Assembly: GCA_021789565.1 (NCBI GenBank)
Contig: JAJYJL010000037.1
Coordinates: 1 to 17,208 of the forward strand
Direction: 5' to 3'
Length of the DNA stretch: 17,208 nt
Origin: Acidobacteriota bacterium
Lineage (GTDB): Bacteria > Acidobacteriota > Terriglobia > UBA7540
The position numbers and the translations under genes are program-made. Positions 15,830 through 17,208 of the stretch are shown here, piece after piece; within the stretch, counting starts at the first letter, position 1, and each line of letters begins with the position of its first letter. The notes beneath the pieces are model-generated. The model was not told where the DNA came from and ran no database searches. It saw nothing but the letters and a program-made list of their open reading frames with translations.

Positions 15830-16122
15830 GGCCTACCTCCCGATAAAATTCACTTTCGCTTCATAACACACACCAACCCCGGACCGACCGGTCTGCTGCC
15901 CGGCTGGCAGGTTTTCACGACCTGAGTTCTGACGGGTGTCCAGAAACGGAAGATTGGCGCACCCAGTACGATCTGGCCTTACGCGAAGCGCTCGAAACAG
16001 CCCGAAAGTGACCCTGCCGGACAAAATCGCGAACCTCTTTATCCAGAAACCCTTCAGACCCATCAATCAAGTGATGCCGTCCAAATCAAGTATGTGTTCG
16101 TGTGCTACGTTGAAACGCGCTT

Positions 16123-16128
16123 AATTTA
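16123..16128 (-). promoter_or_regulatory. Possible -10 box of the bc operon promoter
   Basis: TAAATT on the minus strand (within GATAAATTAA), four of six matches to TATAAT. The expected +1 is near 16116, which puts the centre of the CRP-type palindrome at about -41.5, the position of class II activator sites; no good -35 box is present, as expected for an activator-dependent promoter. Confidence 0.35.
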
Positions 16129-16149
16129 TCGGCACAATCACTTTAAAGC

Positions 16150-16165
16150 TGTGACCCTGATCACA
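16150..16165. promoter_or_regulatory. CRP/FNR-family-type binding palindrome
   Basis: TGTGACCCTGATCACA: both half-sites match the TGTGA-N6-TCACA consensus of CRP perfectly. It lies 321 bases upstream of the first cytochrome gene of the minus-strand bc operon and downstream of tRNA-Pro. Whether this organism's regulator has the E. coli specificity is unknown. Confidence 0.55.
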
Positions 16166-16242
16166 TCGGGCCGTGACTTATCGCACTTAGCCACTGTTGT
16201 ACTACGGTTGCCCGTTGAAAAGTTTGAAGTGAATTTTGAAAG

Positions 16243-16319
16243 TGGTCGGGGCGCGCGGATTCGAACCGCGGACCTCTTGCGCCCAAGGCAAGCGCGCTAC
16301 CAGGCTGCGCCACGCCCCG
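16243..16319 (-). tRNA. tRNA-Pro, anticodon TGG, CCA encoded
   Basis: Read on the minus strand, a complete cloverleaf of 77 bases including the CCA end. The acceptor stem is CGGGGCG (16313-16319) paired with CGCCCCG (16247-16253), followed by A and CCA (16243-16245). The D-arm contains GCGCAGCCTGGTAGCGC; the anticodon stem-loop CTTGC-CTTGGGC-GCAAG gives anticodon TGG, reading CCA proline codons; the T-arm has GGTTCGAATCC. A discriminator A and an opening C1-G72 pair are typical of bacterial tRNA-Pro. Confidence 0.97.
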
Positions 16320-16549
16320 ACAGCGTGGGATGTGCAACGCGAAGCAGATGTCTGAAGTATTCCCGCGCGCAACCAATCGATTTCTATTCTGCCAAGCTTC
16401 GCAGGTTCAGTCCAGACGATTCTTGCCCCGCCTGTTGATTTCCAGGGAATAGAAGCAAATTTTCCCGCCATCCGGCAATGCAAATCCTCCGCTATAGCCC
16501 GCTGATACGGACACAAGAGGGTCTGCAGTCCCCGCTGGAAGGCGCTGGT

Positions 16550-16579
16550 TTGACTTTAACTTCGCCGCCAGAATAAGAT
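16550..16579 (+). promoter_or_regulatory. Possible sigma-70-type promoter of methylmalonyl-CoA mutase
   Basis: TTGACT (16550-16555) and TAAGAT (16574-16579) separated by 18 bases, with five of six and four of six consensus matches. The expected transcript start near 16586 leaves a leader of about 20 bases before the ATG. Confidence 0.45.
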
Positions 16580-16606
16580 AGGGCCAGAAAGCGGTAATCA
16601 ACTGCA

Positions 16607-17208
16607 ATGGGGAATACAACCAATCCGGGTGAGCGAAAGGCCGGCACCCAAACGGAGCGCCAGGCAAAGTTCACCACCCTTTCGGGCGTTCCTGTTCATC
16701 CCCTTTACAGCGAAGACGATCTCAAGGATTTCAGCTACGGGCGCGACCTGGGAGATCCGGGAGAATATCCCTACACGCGGGGAATTCACCCGGCCATGTA
16801 CCGCGGCAAGCTGTGGACGATGCGGCAGTTTTCCGGCTTTGGCAGCCCGGAAGACACCAACCAGCGCCTGCATTACCTGTTGAAACAGGGCCAGACGGGC
16901 CTTTCCATCGCCTTTGACTTGCCTACCTTGATGGGCTATGACTCCGACCACGCGCTGGCCGAAGGCGAGGTGGGCAAGTGCGGGGTTGCAGTTTCATCGC
17001 TCGACGACATGGAGACGCTGCTGGCGGGCCTCCCGCTGCAGCGTGTCACCACCTCGATGACCATCAATTCCCCGGCCGCCATGGTCTGGGCCATGTACCT
17101 GGTGGCGGCGGAGAAAACCGGCGCCGACTGGAAGCAGATTTCCGGCACCCTCCAGAACGATATCCTCAAGGAATACATCGCGCAAAAGGAATACATTTTC
17201 CCGCCCGG
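16607..17208 (+). CDS. Methylmalonyl-CoA mutase large subunit, N-terminal part (runs off right edge)
   Basis: Adenosylcobalamin-dependent mutase interconverting methylmalonyl-CoA and succinyl-CoA in propionate, branched-chain amino acid or 3-hydroxypropionate-type metabolism. The 200 visible codons contain the family core: [72 protein letters not shown] and [20 protein letters not shown]. The ATG at 16607 is fixed by an in-frame TAA at 16595-16597 just before it; the ribosome site is weak. The short N-terminus before the barrel (about 50 residues) fits the single-gene-domain bacterial type, where the cobalamin-binding domain may be fused at the C-terminus or encoded separately; which applies cannot be seen. 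Related acyl-CoA mutases (ethylmalonyl-CoA, isobutyryl-CoA) share these motifs, so substrate specificity is probable rather than certain. Confidence 0.93.
   Translation, partial: MGNTTNPGERKAGTQTERQAKFTTLSGVPVHPLYSEDDLKDFSYGRDLGDPGEYPYTRGIHPAMYRGKLWTMRQFSGFGSPEDTNQRLHYLLKQGQTGLSIAFDLPTLMGYDSDHALAEGEVGKCGVAVSSLDDMETLLAGLPLQRVTTSMTINSPAAMVWAMYLVAAEKTGADWKQISGTLQNDILKEYIAQKEYIFPP

Larger units (their letters stand above)
15830..16242. other. Upstream region of the cytochrome bc operon
   Basis: About 410 bases between tRNA-Pro and the pentaheme cytochrome gene, both on the minus strand. It contains a CRP-type palindrome and a possible promoter (listed separately), leaving a leader of about 290 bases. 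A 77-codon frame inside it (15833-16066, minus) has no ribosome site and no recognisable motif. No terminator was seen after the tRNA. Confidence 0.5.

Noticed and set aside
15833..16066. Possible 77-codon leader peptide before the cytochrome operon
   Set aside because: No ribosome site at its ATG pair and no leader-like features; it merely ends near the operon start.

Overview
The window looks like a chromosomal segment of a Gram-negative bacterium, most probably a member of the Acidobacteriota. This is inferred from gene content, not from a database search: two-subunit glycyl-tRNA synthetase beside recO, a ToxR/CadC-type winged-helix regulator with a TolB-like periplasmic domain, a single-domain PilZ protein, remnants of MscL with a cysteine-rich tail and of an SBP56 protein, a b6f-like cytochrome bc operon with multiheme cytochromes c, and methylmalonyl-CoA mutase. 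No mobile element, CRISPR array or phage gene was seen.

Layout. (1) 1-2828, minus strand: a compact housekeeping operon recO-glyQ-glyS, with glyQ and glyS overlapping by ATGA and glyS running off the left edge. (2) 2829-4480: about 730 bases without a convincing gene, then a PilZ-domain c-di-GMP receptor and a small four-helix membrane protein of unknown function. (3) 4563-6558: a decaying stretch with a 5'-truncated mscL pseudogene, a ToxR-like regulator whose C-terminus breaks off into low-quality sequence, and an N-terminal scrap of a selenium-binding protein (SBP56/methanethiol oxidase family). (4) 6634-9145, plus strand: group-1 truncated haemoglobin, an unrecognised 92-residue protein and a berberine-bridge-type FAD oxidoreductase, followed by a probable intrinsic terminator. 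(5) 9295-11559, minus strand: a ROK-type protein with a long N-terminal extension, followed closely by a PIG-L/LmbE deacetylase. (6) 11748-15829, minus strand: an electron-transfer operon reading pentaheme cytochrome c, Rieske protein, fused cytochrome b, nonaheme cytochrome c. (7) 16243-16319: tRNA-Pro(TGG) on the minus strand. (8) 16607 to the right edge, plus strand: start of methylmalonyl-CoA mutase.

How the genes fit together. The bc operon is the most interesting unit. It has a quinol-oxidising cytochrome b of b6f-like spacing and a Rieske subunit, but instead of a small cytochrome c1 it carries 5 + 9 c-type haem motifs in two flanking genes. About 320 bases upstream lies a perfect CRP-type palindrome, placed near -41.5 relative to a possible -10 box, which would suggest control by a CRP/FNR-family regulator. 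The ROK/PIG-L pair suggests handling of an amino-sugar conjugate. The globin/small-protein/flavoprotein group suggests an oxygen- or NO-linked oxidation, but no substrate can be named from sequence.
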